DNA of 46,529 nucleotides from Dehalococcoidia bacterium (lineage in GTDB: Bacteria; Chloroflexota; Dehalococcoidia; Dehalococcoidales; UBA1222): the NCBI GenBank assembly GCA_003597995.1, contig QZJY01000015.1:1-46529 (forward strand), given 5' to 3'. How positions within the stretch are numbered: position 1 is the first letter of the stretch; each line of letters starts with the position of its first letter. This document shows positions 23,546 through 32,033 of the stretch, one piece after another. Under the pieces are notes generated by a model. It was not told where the DNA came from, did not search any database, and was given only the letters and a program-made list of their open reading frames with translations. The translations under genes and the position numbers were made by a program.

Positions 23546-24909
23546 AAAAACCCCTCGCTTTCCCTGCGCCTCGTTTTCCTGTCCGACCGCACTTTTACCG
23601 TTACGGCGTGCTTAACTGTTTCATGAGTCCCCGAGAGCAAGCAGGTTCCCCTCGGCATCTTCGGTATTCTTCTGAACATATCTTCAGTTATGTCAGCTTT
23701 CACTCCCTGCAGCGACGACAACTGGTCCGGCTCAAGCGCAAATATAAATCTTGTGTTACACTGAGAAATGGTCTTTTTATCTATATCCAGCGGGTTTTGG
23801 GTCACCATTACGACGCATATCCCATAGTGCCGGCCAATCCTTACGTTTTCTCTGATGACTTGCTTGCAAGGCGATTCCCCCTCTTCCGGCGCCAAAAGGT
23901 GTGCCTCATCTAATACCAGAACGTAAGGCGGGACTTTCTTGTCCAACCGCAGTTTCTGTAACTCACGCAGCGTCGCGCCGGTCACCAGTTGCAACTGGAG
24001 CAGGTCAAGCCTTGAGCAATCTACATTCACAGTTAAGCCTTTTTTTACGAGTCCGGCCCAGTCAAGCTTCTTTCCCATCACACCGAGGAAATCGTGCCTG
24101 CGGATGGAAGACTCCGCGCGCGACGCCGCCATCCGCATCTGGTAGCCGTCCAGCCCGAGGGATGGGGCGTCAGACTCCATCTTTCTCAGGAGGTCGGCCA
24201 AGTTGAACTCCGCCCTCCGGCCTTCGGCTACCTCCCTTTTGAGCGCTAGAAACGAAAAATTGAAGAGTTCATAACCCGACGTACCGCGCAGAGACGCCGC
24301 CAGTGCCACGGCTTCCTCATTTGTAAGAGAAGACAGTTGTACCGTATAGTCCCGGCCCGGTCTTACAACTACGCCGCTTAAGTCTTGTGCCAGGTTTGTA
24401 TACTCGTCCTGGGAGTCTATCACAACCGCGGGTATCCCCAACCGCGACAGCTCTTCCAGGATTATCCCCACAGTATACGATTTTCCGACGCCGGTAGTTC
24501 CACCGATAAACACATGTCGGATCAATATTTCGGGCCTCAGCAAGACGCTACACGCTCCGGACTCTCCGATATAAATAGCCCGCCGGCTGTTTTCACCAAA
24601 CCCCACCGCCTGCGCTATAACCTCCCCTCCTGCCACGTGGACCGACGCTCCCGGGCGGGCGGGTTCTTTAGGCTCGGACAGGGATATCGCTCTCCCTTCT
24701 TCAAAAAACTGCTCCAATGCGCTTGCTTCATACATGCTTCCGGACGCCGTCCTGAAAGCGTTGATTACCCGGCCCAAAACAAAAGAGTTACTATTTACAG
24801 GAGTGGTAACATACGAACCCGGCGGCAGGCTTTCGTTCGACTCAAACTTAAACACATCAAACGTAGCGCCTTCTTTGACAACGCCGACGGCGCTTGCTTT
24901 AAGTTTCAT
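23542..24909 (-). CDS. HerA/VirB4-superfamily ATPase (DUF87-type)
   Basis: About 455 aa. An N-terminal HerA-type barrel (residues 1-110) precedes an FtsK/HerA ATPase core. Walker A is GGTTGVGKSYT (137-146), Walker B VLVLDEAHLL, and the arginine/sensor region is MVTQNPLDIDKKTISQCNTRFIF. HerA enzymes translocate DNA as hexamers; in archaea they work with NurA, which is absent here. Placed between VirB6-like and VirB1-like genes, it may be the coupling or motor ATPase of this secretion system. Start ATG 24909 after GAGGTGATG. Confidence 0.85.
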   Translation of the reverse strand: MKLKASAVGVVKEGATFDVFKFESNESLPPGSYVTTPVNSNSFVLGRVINAFRTASGSMYEASALEQFFEEGRAISLSEPKEPARPGASVHVAGGEVIAQAVGFGENSRRAIYIGESGACSVLLRPEILIRHVFIGGTTGVGKSYTVGIILEELSRLGIPAVVIDSQDEYTNLAQDLSGVVVRPGRDYTVQLSSLTNEEAVALAASLRGTSGYELFNFSFLALKREVAEGRRAEFNLADLLRKMESDAPSLGLDGYQMRMAASRAESSIRRHDFLGVMGKKLDWAGLVKKGLTVNVDCSRLDLLQLQLVTGATLRELQKLRLDKKVPPYVLVLDEAHLLAPEEGESPCKQVIRENVRIGRHYGICVVMVTQNPLDIDKKTISQCNTRFIFALEPDQLSSLQGVKADITEDMFRRIPKMPRGTCLLSGTHETVKHAVTVKVRSDRKTRRRESEGFL

Positions 24910-24925
24910 TATCATCACCTCAAAA

Positions 24926-24959
24926 AAAGAAAGGGCCAGGAAGACCCGGCCCTTTCTTT
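24926..24959 (-). terminator. Terminator before the HerA-like gene
   Basis: AAAGAAAGGGCC/GGCCCTTTCTTT, 12-bp stem with a 10-nt loop, followed by TTTGAGGTG on the minus strand: the T-run touches the HerA ribosome site. Confidence 0.75.
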
Positions 24960-24980
24960 TTGCTCTACTGAAATACTTTT

Positions 24981-25190
24981 TTAGCGAGCAAATGTAACAA
25001 TGGGCATCTTCGGCGCTTCCGGCATCCTGGGCACGCCGTACCCCGGCGGGTTAACCGGCTTCGGCTCTATTATGGGCAGCGGAATTGGGTCCGGCCACTC
25101 GCCCGGCGGTATTCCGGCGTCATGCGCGTGCGCGGCTAACGGCAGCGCCAACAGCGACACACATAACATAAGCAGCAATATTAGTCTCAT
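24981..25190 (-). CDS. Secreted proline-rich peptide (intact copy)
   Basis: 69 aa. Signal peptide MRLILLLMLCVSLLALPLAA with AHA-type cleavage, leaving a mature peptide of about 45 residues that starts HDAGIPPGEWPDPIPLPIIE and ends PKMPIVTFAR. Rich in Pro and Gly, no cysteine in the mature part and no lipobox. It is set between the VirB6-like and HerA-like genes, with terminators on both sides. A close paralogue was broken by the insertion sequence at 467/2917. Function unknown; an extracellular factor of the secretion machine or a signal peptide is possible. Confidence 0.8.
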   Translation of the reverse strand: MRLILLLMLCVSLLALPLAAHAHDAGIPPGEWPDPIPLPIIEPKPVNPPGYGVPRMPEAPKMPIVTFAR

Positions 25191-25220
25191 TTCTTTCACC
25201 TCCTTTTTAACAAAGAAAAA

Positions 25221-25242
25221 GCCGGGTACGCGCGTACCCGGC
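25221..25242 (-). terminator. Hairpin with embedded palindrome copy 2
   Basis: A 22-nt near-perfect palindrome (GCCGGGTACG / CGTACCCGGC) followed by TTTTTCTTTG on the minus strand, then the peptide gene's ribosome site. Its core GGTACGCGCGTACC (25225-25238) is the repeated palindrome. Confidence 0.7.
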
Positions 25243-25285
25243 AATTGTAGAATCCCCAAATTGTTACCCTTGCCCCCTACAGAGA

Positions 25286-25320
25286 TAAGCCCTGGCTTCA
25301 GTCAGAGGCGGCTGACTCTC
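25286..25320 (-). other. IS605-end-like text in the 190-bp gap after the VirB6-like gene
   Basis: The minus strand reads GTCAGCCGCCTCTGACTGAA then GCCAGGGCTT. The CCTCTGACTGAAGCCAGGG part resembles the right ends of the TnpB elements at 35.9 and 37.1 kb. It may be a solo remnant, or simply a hairpin acting as terminator for the VirB6-like gene. Confidence 0.3.
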
Positions 25321-25380
25321 TTTTTTGTGGATTTTGCTCCGAGATTATTTAGATTTGCAACACCCCTTTTTCCTAATTTC

Positions 25381-27366
25381 CTACCTGTGCCTATACCCGT
25401 CCAGCGACGGCTGTTGTTTCGGCTGCGACCACCTCTCCGCAATCGCTGGGGACAACCCCGGCGAAACCACTTCCGCCCCCACTACCGTCGCTGCTCTGCC
25501 TATACTGCGCGCCGCGTCTTTTCCGCCGGTTACCTGTTTAAAGGCTTCTTTTACGCCAACCCCTTCTTCCTTTCTTACTTTGGCCGTTTGATACGCCAGG
25601 CCGCCCACGGCGCCAACGGCGCGCCCGGCGGCGCCGCCCACCGCGGATGCAAGGTTGACCATATGTTGTCCTCCCGGTACCGCCGCGAACATCACCGCAG
25701 CCGGCGCCGCCAGCGCCTTCGCCCCCGCCGCGCCGACCGCCCTCGACGTACTCACCACTTGCGAGAGCCTGGCGCCCTGCGCTCCATAAAGATTTTGCGT
25801 CGCCGAACCGGAGCCAAGCTCGCCCAATCCTGACGCGCCCGAAACGCTCGTTCTTGCAACACCGACGTTGCCGGCCGGCCCTGACGATACCGTCGTCGAA
25901 CCGGGGCCAAACGCGCCGAACGAGCCGCCGGCAGGCGATCCGCCGGGCGGACTTATCGGAGGTGGAGACGGCGGCGCTTCGCGCCCTCCAAGCGAAAGAC
26001 CGCCGGATGGGCCTCCGCTGGGCGGCTGAACCGGGTGTTTTCTTGGGGCTGCCGTCGAGGCAAGCCTCCCCATCCCGACCATCGCGCCGAGCCCCAACGC
26101 GCCCATAACCTTACCCGCCGCGCCTGATTCGTCAATGCCGGACATGCGGGTGAACAGTCCCTGCACCGAGTTCCTGAGCATCTCGGCTATAGGAAGCAAT
26201 ATCATAAGCCAAACGAGAAGTTGAAACCAATTCTGAACATCGCAAAATGTTAAAAACAATAAAAAAACAAGCGCGTAAGCGGTCTGCATGAAAGCGTTTG
26301 ACAATAACTCCCCCAGCCATATCCCGGCCGCGTTCACGTTCTTGTTCATGGCCCACATCCAGGCCATTATCGGCGTGAACACGTAGATAGCCATCAAAGC
26401 GTACTTGCGGATCAAAAACAGTATGTTGAGGTGAAAAATTATCCCACATAATATCAGCTTTACGATAGCCGTCGCCAGGACTGACCCGGTTATCAGGCCC
26501 TTCATGACGCCGCCCTGCAGGCTTACTTCTTTTAAACCGCCTGCGCCTATATTCAGCACATTTTCAGCAACGCTCAACATGCTGCCCACCATCGCGATGT
26601 TGACGCTGAACACCACGTAGAAAAGTATCGGCGCGGCGGCAATTATGAACAGCGCCCATACCCACCTCCACATACTCTCTACGGCTTCCGCCCGGTCGGC
26701 TGGTTTGAAGGCAGCGGCGAAAAGCTTAAAAGCCGTCATAATAATTGCTATCAGCAAAAGGGCGCCCATCACCGCGGACATCCCTTTGTACCAAACGTTC
26801 AACCTGTCCCATTCGGTGCGGGTAAACGGAGACATTTCCTTGTCTTCTTCCGAAACCCCGATATTGAAGATAAGTTTATCAAGAGATTTCAGGTCAGCCC
26901 CATTCTCAAGCCACTCAAAAAACACGACGAAGCCGTTTACCACGCCGGCTATGGCTCTTTCCAGCATTCCCCCTTCGTCCTTCGTCGGCCTTCTGGGTTT
27001 CTCGGGCACGCCCGCGTCCGGCGGCGGTACGTCTGGCGGTTTATAAGGCTGTACTTCTACATCCGGCGTAAACTTCCCGACTCCGTAATGCAGTCGGTAG
27101 TAAAGCGTTTCATCCGGGTCGGCGGTTCTGTCTGTGTACGAGCCGTCCACCTGCTGCACTTCGGCGATATCAACATGGCCGCCGCCCGGTCTCAGCGAGC
27201 GTTCGATCGTAAGCGTCTTACCCTGCTCCCCGTCGGTCCAGGTCACGGTAACACTCCCGTCCGGGTTCCTGACGGCGCCTGTTATCGACGCTGCGAAAGC
27301 CGGCAACGGAGCGTTCAGCGCAAACAAAAATACAAGTATTAAAAATATCACTTTTTTTCTACTCAT
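25381..27366 (-). CDS. VirB6/TrbL-like polytopic channel protein with fibronectin-like N-domain
   Basis: About 661 aa. Signal peptide KKVIFLILVFLFALNAPLPA with AFA cleavage, a fibronectin III-like domain (residues 27-105: GAVRNPDGSVTVTWTDG..., LYYRLHYGVGKF), a Pro-rich linker, then about six helices from 150 to 400. A long Gly/Ala/Ser/Pro-rich C-terminal tail (430-660) is low in complexity. VirB6/TrbL proteins form the inner-membrane channel. ATG 27366 is preferred because it starts the signal peptide; its GGAGGT site is 16 nt away, rather far. Confidence 0.8.
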   Translation of the reverse strand: MSRKKVIFLILVFLFALNAPLPAFAASITGAVRNPDGSVTVTWTDGEQGKTLTIERSLRPGGGHVDIAEVQQVDGSYTDRTADPDETLYYRLHYGVGKFTPDVEVQPYKPPDVPPPDAGVPEKPRRPTKDEGGMLERAIAGVVNGFVVFFEWLENGADLKSLDKLIFNIGVSEEDKEMSPFTRTEWDRLNVWYKGMSAVMGALLLIAIIMTAFKLFAAAFKPADRAEAVESMWRWVWALFIIAAAPILFYVVFSVNIAMVGSMLSVAENVLNIGAGGLKEVSLQGGVMKGLITGSVLATAIVKLILCGIIFHLNILFLIRKYALMAIYVFTPIMAWMWAMNKNVNAAGIWLGELLSNAFMQTAYALVFLLFLTFCDVQNWFQLLVWLMILLPIAEMLRNSVQGLFTRMSGIDESGAAGKVMGALGLGAMVGMGRLASTAAPRKHPVQPPSGGPSGGLSLGGREAPPSPPPISPPGGSPAGGSFGAFGPGSTTVSSGPAGNVGVARTSVSGASGLGELGSGSATQNLYGAQGARLSQVVSTSRAVGAAGAKALAAPAAVMFAAVPGGQHMVNLASAVGGAAGRAVGAVGGLAYQTAKVRKEEGVGVKEAFKQVTGGKDAARSIGRAATVVGAEVVSPGLSPAIAERWSQPKQQPSLDGYRHR

Positions 27367-27396
27367 GAAAACAATCCCGACCACCTCCTTTTTTCC

Positions 27397-29241
27397 TTAA
27401 ACCGCGCTTTCCCCCGGCGTCGTCGTAACAAATGGCTGCTCGTACTGCGTAAACGATATCCTTACCGCCGTCGTCGCCCCGGCCAGGGACAGCAGGCATT
27501 CCCCAGGCACGAAATCTTCCAGGTAACGCCTCGCGCCGGATGCAAGGTGGAACGCTTCGACCACATCGTCTATTACTGTAGGCGATTGCCTCAGCAGCAT
27601 TATCGTCGCGCAGTTGGAAATTACCGCCCTCCCTTTCTCGCGTCCCAGGAATTCTTCTATGTGCTGGGACGCCACCAGGAGAGAGGTGTTATGTTTCCTC
27701 CCCCTGCGCGCCACTATTTCCAGAAATTCCGCCGACTCGTTATACTTCATAAACATCCATGCCTCGTCAACGACTATCCGCTTTCTCACGTGTCGCTCTT
27801 TCTGAGCGAATTTCTGCCACGCCCATCCCAGCACCACGAACGTCGCGTAGAACCTGGTAAATTCGTCCCTGATGTCGCTTAAGTCAAAACACACCACCGG
27901 AGCGTTCAGATTGACGCTCGTCTGGCAGTCGAACATCCCCAGGCTTGATCCAGCCAGAAACGGTTTCAGCAACACCGCAAGGTCGCTGCAACCCGGTTTA
28001 GCGATCAACCGTTTATACAAATCCGACAGCGTCGGCATTTTTTTTCGCACCGGGCTAATGTAGTGCTTGCCGTCTTCCGATTTCCCTCCGGGCTCGTAGA
28101 GGCTGTCGGGGTTTGATTTTATTCCCCGGAAGTCGTACTCTTCTCTCAACGACTCTTCCAGCATCGCCGCTTCGCGCGGGTCCAGCCCTCGGCCGGCGGA
28201 GTTCTGGACCACCGCCGAAAACAAAGCCCTTATTTCGGATACTTTGTCAGTTATATTTATAACCTCGCGGCCGTCCTTCTCTTCTTCCGTCTCCAGATCC
28301 AGAGGGTTTATCCCGGTTGGCCGGCCCGGAGCAATTTTAACCACTTCTCCGCCCGCGAGTTTTTCCACCATGCTCCGGTACTCACCTTCAGGGTCGATTA
28401 TGACCGATTTAATGCCGACCAGCGTTGACCTGGCAACAAGAATTTTCAGCGCGGTGCTCTTTCCGCTGCCGGAGAACCCGAAGCAAGCCATATGCTGGTT
28501 CGGCAAATGCGGAGGGCCGATGAAAGAGTTATAGAACACCGGCGCTCCGGTGAACATGCTGTACCCTATAAACACCCCTCCCGGATGCGAAAGGTCCGGG
28601 TTTGATACGGGCATCATGGCCGCCACGCCTCCTGTGGTCAGGTTGCGGTTATAGTCCTGTATAACGAGGTTTCCCACCGGCAGAGCGCTCTTCAAGCCAT
28701 CGACCTGGCGCATCACCAGAACGCGCAAGTACGCCGAGTTCCTCGCCAATATATCATCTAATATGTTGCTTTTTCTTTCGAGTTCTTCTTCAGAAAAAGC
28801 GTGCAGCGCAATAACGACGGTGACGTAAAACATGCGCTCCCTGTTCGTTTGGATCGCCGAACGCACGGACTCCAGGTCGCCGATGACGTTTTCCAGGTAA
28901 GGCAAACGCAGGATATTACCGGCCTTCATGTCGACCACCCTTTGCGCCTGAGCTGAAGCAACCTTTTCTGTTAGCTTGTACACTATCTTCCGGTCAGGGA
29001 TCGGATCAACATGCACTGAAAGGTCCACACTGCCGAGAGAAAATATTCTATCCAGCCAGGCGACGCTAATTTCTCTGGGATACACTGTCAAAACATAAAC
29101 CCGGCAGTATTTGGATGCGCCTAGCGCAAGCATATCGAACCGCTCTTCCAGTCCGTCCGGGCTGAACAAATCATGAAGCCTGGGCACGTTTTTTTCTATA
29201 TCGATTTCTGTTTTTTGAGGTTTCTTAAACGCCTTAAACAT
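27397..29241 (-). CDS. virB4: VirB4/TraE-family conjugation ATPase
   Basis: 614 aa. Residues 20-215 match the N-terminal VirB4 domain (YVLTVYPREISVAWLDRIF, TVVIALHAFSEEELE). The ATPase part has Walker A GFSGSGKST (255-263), IDPEGEYR, Walker B RIVVDEAWMFM and ASQHIEEFL. VirB4 is the universal energiser of type IV secretion systems, driving pilus and channel assembly. It overlaps the preceding TraC-like gene by 8 nt. This is the strongest evidence that a conjugation-type system is present. Confidence 0.92.
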   Translation of the reverse strand: MFKAFKKPQKTEIDIEKNVPRLHDLFSPDGLEERFDMLALGASKYCRVYVLTVYPREISVAWLDRIFSLGSVDLSVHVDPIPDRKIVYKLTEKVASAQAQRVVDMKAGNILRLPYLENVIGDLESVRSAIQTNRERMFYVTVVIALHAFSEEELERKSNILDDILARNSAYLRVLVMRQVDGLKSALPVGNLVIQDYNRNLTTGGVAAMMPVSNPDLSHPGGVFIGYSMFTGAPVFYNSFIGPPHLPNQHMACFGFSGSGKSTALKILVARSTLVGIKSVIIDPEGEYRSMVEKLAGGEVVKIAPGRPTGINPLDLETEEEKDGREVINITDKVSEIRALFSAVVQNSAGRGLDPREAAMLEESLREEYDFRGIKSNPDSLYEPGGKSEDGKHYISPVRKKMPTLSDLYKRLIAKPGCSDLAVLLKPFLAGSSLGMFDCQTSVNLNAPVVCFDLSDIRDEFTRFYATFVVLGWAWQKFAQKERHVRKRIVVDEAWMFMKYNESAEFLEIVARRGRKHNTSLLVASQHIEEFLGREKGRAVISNCATIMLLRQSPTVIDDVVEAFHLASGARRYLEDFVPGECLLSLAGATTAVRISFTQYEQPFVTTTPGESAV

Positions 29242-29947
29242 GGTAGAATTCCATCCCCCCTGCCGCGACCAGTTCCGAGGGTTTAACCGTGCGACCGCGG
29301 TTTAATATTCTGTGAAGCAAGTCAACTATTTCTTCCGTTCTCAACATTTCCGCCGTCACGCCGGCGCGGCTGAGCGATTCCATAAAAACGCCGGCGCGCC
29401 TGATCAACTCCGCCCTTGTCCGTTCAAACGGTTCTATCGTGTCGTTCATTATAACGACGTAGCTTCGCCTGCTATAAACAGCCCTGTCTTGCATTATATT
29501 TTCAAGGCTGCTTGCTATATGCAAGGCGTACTCTTTCAACTCCGCCGGAGCATTGCCGCCTGTGCTCTCATATATCTCAGAAATTGACTGCTTTGCGTCA
29601 ACCATTTCAGTTGTGACAATAGTTTGTATTGGAAAACCGAGCGCAAGCGATAGCGACATTAGAGCGGATTCAACCGAATGCTGCTCAGGCTCTGACATGA
29701 GATGATAATCAACCGACCCGACACGTATTACTGCCCGGTACCGGTTTCCGGTTAAAAGAATTACATCGTTTTTTATGTCTTCTATGTCCCATAGTTCTTT
29801 CAAATTTAACTTTTTATTTTTCCTTATTTTAACGTTTGTCGGGTTTGCCGTCCTACCTCCGGTGGCCTTGTTCTCGGCTACTTTTTTTAGAAAAGGCGTT
29901 AACGCGCCCACCAGGATTGCTAGAATCACAAATATTATTCCGACCAA
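29234..29947 (-). CDS. Membrane-anchored TraC-like conjugation protein
   Basis: 237 aa. One N-terminal helix (VGIIFVILAILVGALTPFL), then a soluble domain: VILLTGNRYRAVIRVGSVDYHLMSE, SLALGFPIQTIVTT, SRRSYVVIMNDTIEPFERTR. This looks like the VirB4 N-terminal or TraC-type domain found next to VirB4 in Gram-positive conjugative elements. It is not the missing half of VirB4, which has its own N-domain. TTG start with GGGGTGAT upstream, 2 nt after the PrgI-like stop. Confidence 0.72.
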   Translation of the reverse strand: MVGIIFVILAILVGALTPFLKKVAENKATGGRTANPTNVKIRKNKKLNLKELWDIEDIKNDVILLTGNRYRAVIRVGSVDYHLMSEPEQHSVESALMSLSLALGFPIQTIVTTEMVDAKQSISEIYESTGGNAPAELKEYALHIASSLENIMQDRAVYSRRSYVVIMNDTIEPFERTRAELIRRAGVFMESLSRAGVTAEMLRTEEIVDLLHRILNRGRTVKPSELVAAGGMEFYHV

Positions 29948-29949
29948 GT

Positions 29950-30246
29950 TTAATCATCACCCCGCAAGACAAACTGTTTTCGGCGGCGGCAGTAGTTGAT
30001 TAGCAGCACTACATACCTATCGAGCTTTACGGAGTAAAGCTCTACAAAAGCAAGCGATACTCCGGCTACGGCAAACGGCGCGCTCAAAAAAACCCTGACC
30101 GGCAACGGCAGGGTTTTTGGTAAAAGCAGGACCAACACCGTTAATATGACGCCTATTAGCATATAGACAACTTGACGGACCGAGAATATACCGCCGAACG
30201 TTTTTTCCTCCTCGTTCAAATCAAGCGGGACAGGGAAAAACCGCAT
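29950..30246 (-). CDS. PrgI/VirB3-like membrane protein
   Basis: 98 aa. A short soluble N-terminus (FFPVPLDLNEEEKTFGGIFS) and two close helices (RQVVYMLIGVILTVLVLLLP, VFLSAPFAVAGVSLAF) then RRRKQFV. This is the PrgI layout, the Gram-positive counterpart of VirB3, which binds VirB4 at the membrane. Order PrgI, TraC-like, VirB4 is typical. Confidence 0.82.
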   Translation of the reverse strand: MRFFPVPLDLNEEEKTFGGIFSVRQVVYMLIGVILTVLVLLLPKTLPLPVRVFLSAPFAVAGVSLAFVELYSVKLDRYVVLLINYCRRRKQFVLRGDD

Positions 30247-30270
30247 TACTGCACACCGTCCTTTCTGAAG

Positions 30271-30615
30271 TTATTGCAGCTTTTGGCCGATGCCCAGTAT
30301 CGCTCCAGCGACGAACATGGCCGCCCCGAGGATTATCCCTCCCAAGCCGACGTAGAACAAACCGCTCATGGCGTCTGCTTTACGGTCGGGATTTATGCCG
30401 CTGAGCATCATCTTTATTGCTATCAGACAGACAGCTAAAAACAATATTGCGCCGCCGAGCGGCATGCCGATGGTTTTGACGATTTCAGCTATTTTGTCTC
30501 CCAGCGTTGTCGCGTCAACCGGTGTCACGGGCTCGGCATACGCTGCGGCGGCGAAAGGCATGGTCAAAACGTAAAACCAAAAAGCGCGGCAAAAGATGTT
30601 TTGAATGTTAAACAT
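30271..30615 (-). CDS. VirB2/TrbC-like pilin or small channel subunit
   Basis: 114 aa. Signal peptide region AFWFYVLTMPFAAAAYAEP, then two helices (GMPLGGAILFLAVCLIAIKM and GLFYVGLGGIILGAAMFVAG). VirB2-type conjugative pilins have this size and two-helix pattern. Ribosome site AAGGAG 10 nt before ATG. It is first in the PrgI-VirB4 run. Confidence 0.7.
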   Translation of the reverse strand: MFNIQNIFCRAFWFYVLTMPFAAAAYAEPVTPVDATTLGDKIAEIVKTIGMPLGGAILFLAVCLIAIKMMLSGINPDRKADAMSGLFYVGLGGIILGAAMFVAGAILGIGQKLQ

Positions 30616-30637
30616 GTTTCATTGACTCCTTTCTTTT

Positions 30638-31168
30638 TTAATTTTCAAATTGACCGGCGAAAGATTTAATCAATCCTAAAATTACAGGTATCAAAAAGTA
30701 AACCAAAAGTCCAAATGCGCTCATTAACAACCCTCCGAATCCTACGCGCTTTACTAGACCGATTCCGAACAATCCACCAACTGCGAGCACGGCAAGGCTA
30801 ACCAACATACCAAATATGGCTAGCTGGACTATTATACTTCCCAAAGCCACGTTCGCGCCGCTTATTATGTTTTCAACTTTCCCGACGAACTCTCCCGGAG
30901 ATACGGGTTTAATTCCAAAGTTTCCGTTTGTTGCAGATGAACCTTTTTGGCTTTGGCCTCCATTATTGGGTTGGATTTTTTGAGGCAATCGAGTCTCTTC
31001 TTTCCCGGCGTCGCTCTTATCAACAGCAGTTTCAATAACAGCCGGCGGCGGGGCGCCTTCCGCCCGCTCTTCGCCATAAAAAAGCGCGGCTATCAGGATT
31101 GCGATTAAAAACATTTTTGCTGCAATCAAATTAAAGTTCTTATAGTCTATTTTCTCCAGACAAATCAA
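30638..31168 (-). CDS. Second VirB2-like two-helix protein
   Basis: About 176 aa. N-terminal hydrophobic stretch MFLIAILIAALFYG, a polar Gln/Ser/Gly-rich linker (residues 50-95), then two helices (VQLAIFGMLVSLAVLAVGGLF, GLLMSAFGLLVYFLIPVILG). The final part aligns by eye with VirB2-type subunits. TTG 31168 follows AAGGGGGTG by 6 nt and is preferred to GTG 31177 inside that site. Possibly a second pilin or an extension of the channel. Confidence 0.6.
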   Translation of the reverse strand: MICLEKIDYKNFNLIAAKMFLIAILIAALFYGEERAEGAPPPAVIETAVDKSDAGKEETRLPQKIQPNNGGQSQKGSSATNGNFGIKPVSPGEFVGKVENIISGANVALGSIIVQLAIFGMLVSLAVLAVGGLFGIGLVKRVGFGGLLMSAFGLLVYFLIPVILGLIKSFAGQFEN

Positions 31169-31227
31169 CGTTTTCACCCCCTTCCGCTTTATCCCTCTTT
31201 GTACTCCCCCGTTGCTACTAAAAAAGA

Positions 31228-31251
31228 GAGCCGGCGATTTTACGACGGCTC
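31228..31251 (-). terminator. Terminator ahead of the conjugation genes
   Basis: GAGCCG/CGGCTC stem, followed on the minus strand by CTCTTTTTTAG. It overlaps the last codons of the gene 31240-31530. The 60 nt between it and the VirB2-like gene should hold a promoter; none is obvious. Confidence 0.6.
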
Positions 31252-31530
31252 GGATTCACAAATATGTGTGCAATTTGCCAGGCATTGTATCCGGTGGGCG
31301 CTTTTGTTCAGCTGCTCCACCGCTGAAAAAAACGATGTTTTCGTGGTCGCTTGTTCCAGGTCGCAGATTGAGGCTTTGACTGCTTTGATTGCTCTTTCTG
31401 CTTCTCCATCTCCGAGCACGGGGCTCCAGCCTGCCGCTATTCTTACCGCTTCCATGACGGTTTTCGGGTGATACTTGTCATACAGGGTTAAGACCTTTTT
31501 TCTGAGTTCGTCGTCGATTGTGGTTTTCAC
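31240..31530 (-). CDS. Hypothetical small protein
   Basis: 96 aa from GTG 31530, which overlaps the preceding stop (GTGA). VKTTIDDELRKKVLTLYDKY begins an amphipathic, helix-rich protein with two cysteines near the end (CLANCTHICESEPS). It could be a small DNA-binding or accessory protein; no family recognised. Coupled to the YdjM-like gene. Confidence 0.6.
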   Translation of the reverse strand: MKTTIDDELRKKVLTLYDKYHPKTVMEAVRIAAGWSPVLGDGEAERAIKAVKASICDLEQATTKTSFFSAVEQLNKSAHRIQCLANCTHICESEPS

Positions 31531-32033
31531 CAAAACAACCCCCTCCAAAAAGAACTAATCAGAACCAGAAACACCAAAACCAGCGCGGGCATCACCACCG
31601 TTCTTTCCAGCAATCCTCCGGTTTGCGCCAGAGGCAATCTTATCCTCAGCGGCAGGGGCCAGAGCCAGGGAACGCCGGAGTTGGTCAGGGTGTCTAAAAC
31701 CAGGTGAGATAGATACCCTGCCATGAAAGCAGGTATCATGCTTTGGATTATTGCAGCCGGATACCATTGACGCAGTAGAAAAGAAATCAGCAAACTAACC
31801 GCCAGAGCCCCTGCAATTGAATGCATAGCCCCCCTATGCCCCATTGTGTTCTCAAGCACCCAGGGCGCGACCGGAACGTTCCTGCTTATCATCGATTTCG
31901 ACGAGTCTATATCCGGCAGGAGAGCCGCTGCCGCCGCAACGCCCATTGTTATTAACTCTCCGCCCTGGCCGGTGTACCTTGAGACAATCAGTCCGGCGGT
32001 TAAGCCCGCTAAAATATGAGTACGGCCAAGCAT
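31527..32033 (-). CDS. YdjM/DUF457-type membrane-bound metal-dependent hydrolase
   Basis: 168 aa, four or five helices. MLGRTHILAGLTAG, ALLPDIDSSKSMISR, GHRGAMHSIAG and YLSHLVLDTLTNSGVPWLWP are the conserved His/Asp motifs of the family. In E. coli ydjM is SOS-regulated. Role in the element unknown. It begins directly after the RecU-like stop (TAAATG). Confidence 0.88.
   Translation of the reverse strand: MLGRTHILAGLTAGLIVSRYTGQGGELITMGVAAAAALLPDIDSSKSMISRNVPVAPWVLENTMGHRGAMHSIAGALAVSLLISFLLRQWYPAAIIQSMIPAFMAGYLSHLVLDTLTNSGVPWLWPLPLRIRLPLAQTGGLLERTVVMPALVLVFLVLISSFWRGLFW

Noticed and set aside
29234-29947. Split VirB4 gene (N-terminal half separated)
   Set aside because: The next gene (27397-29241) has its own complete VirB4 N-domain of about 210 residues, so this is a separate TraC-like protein.
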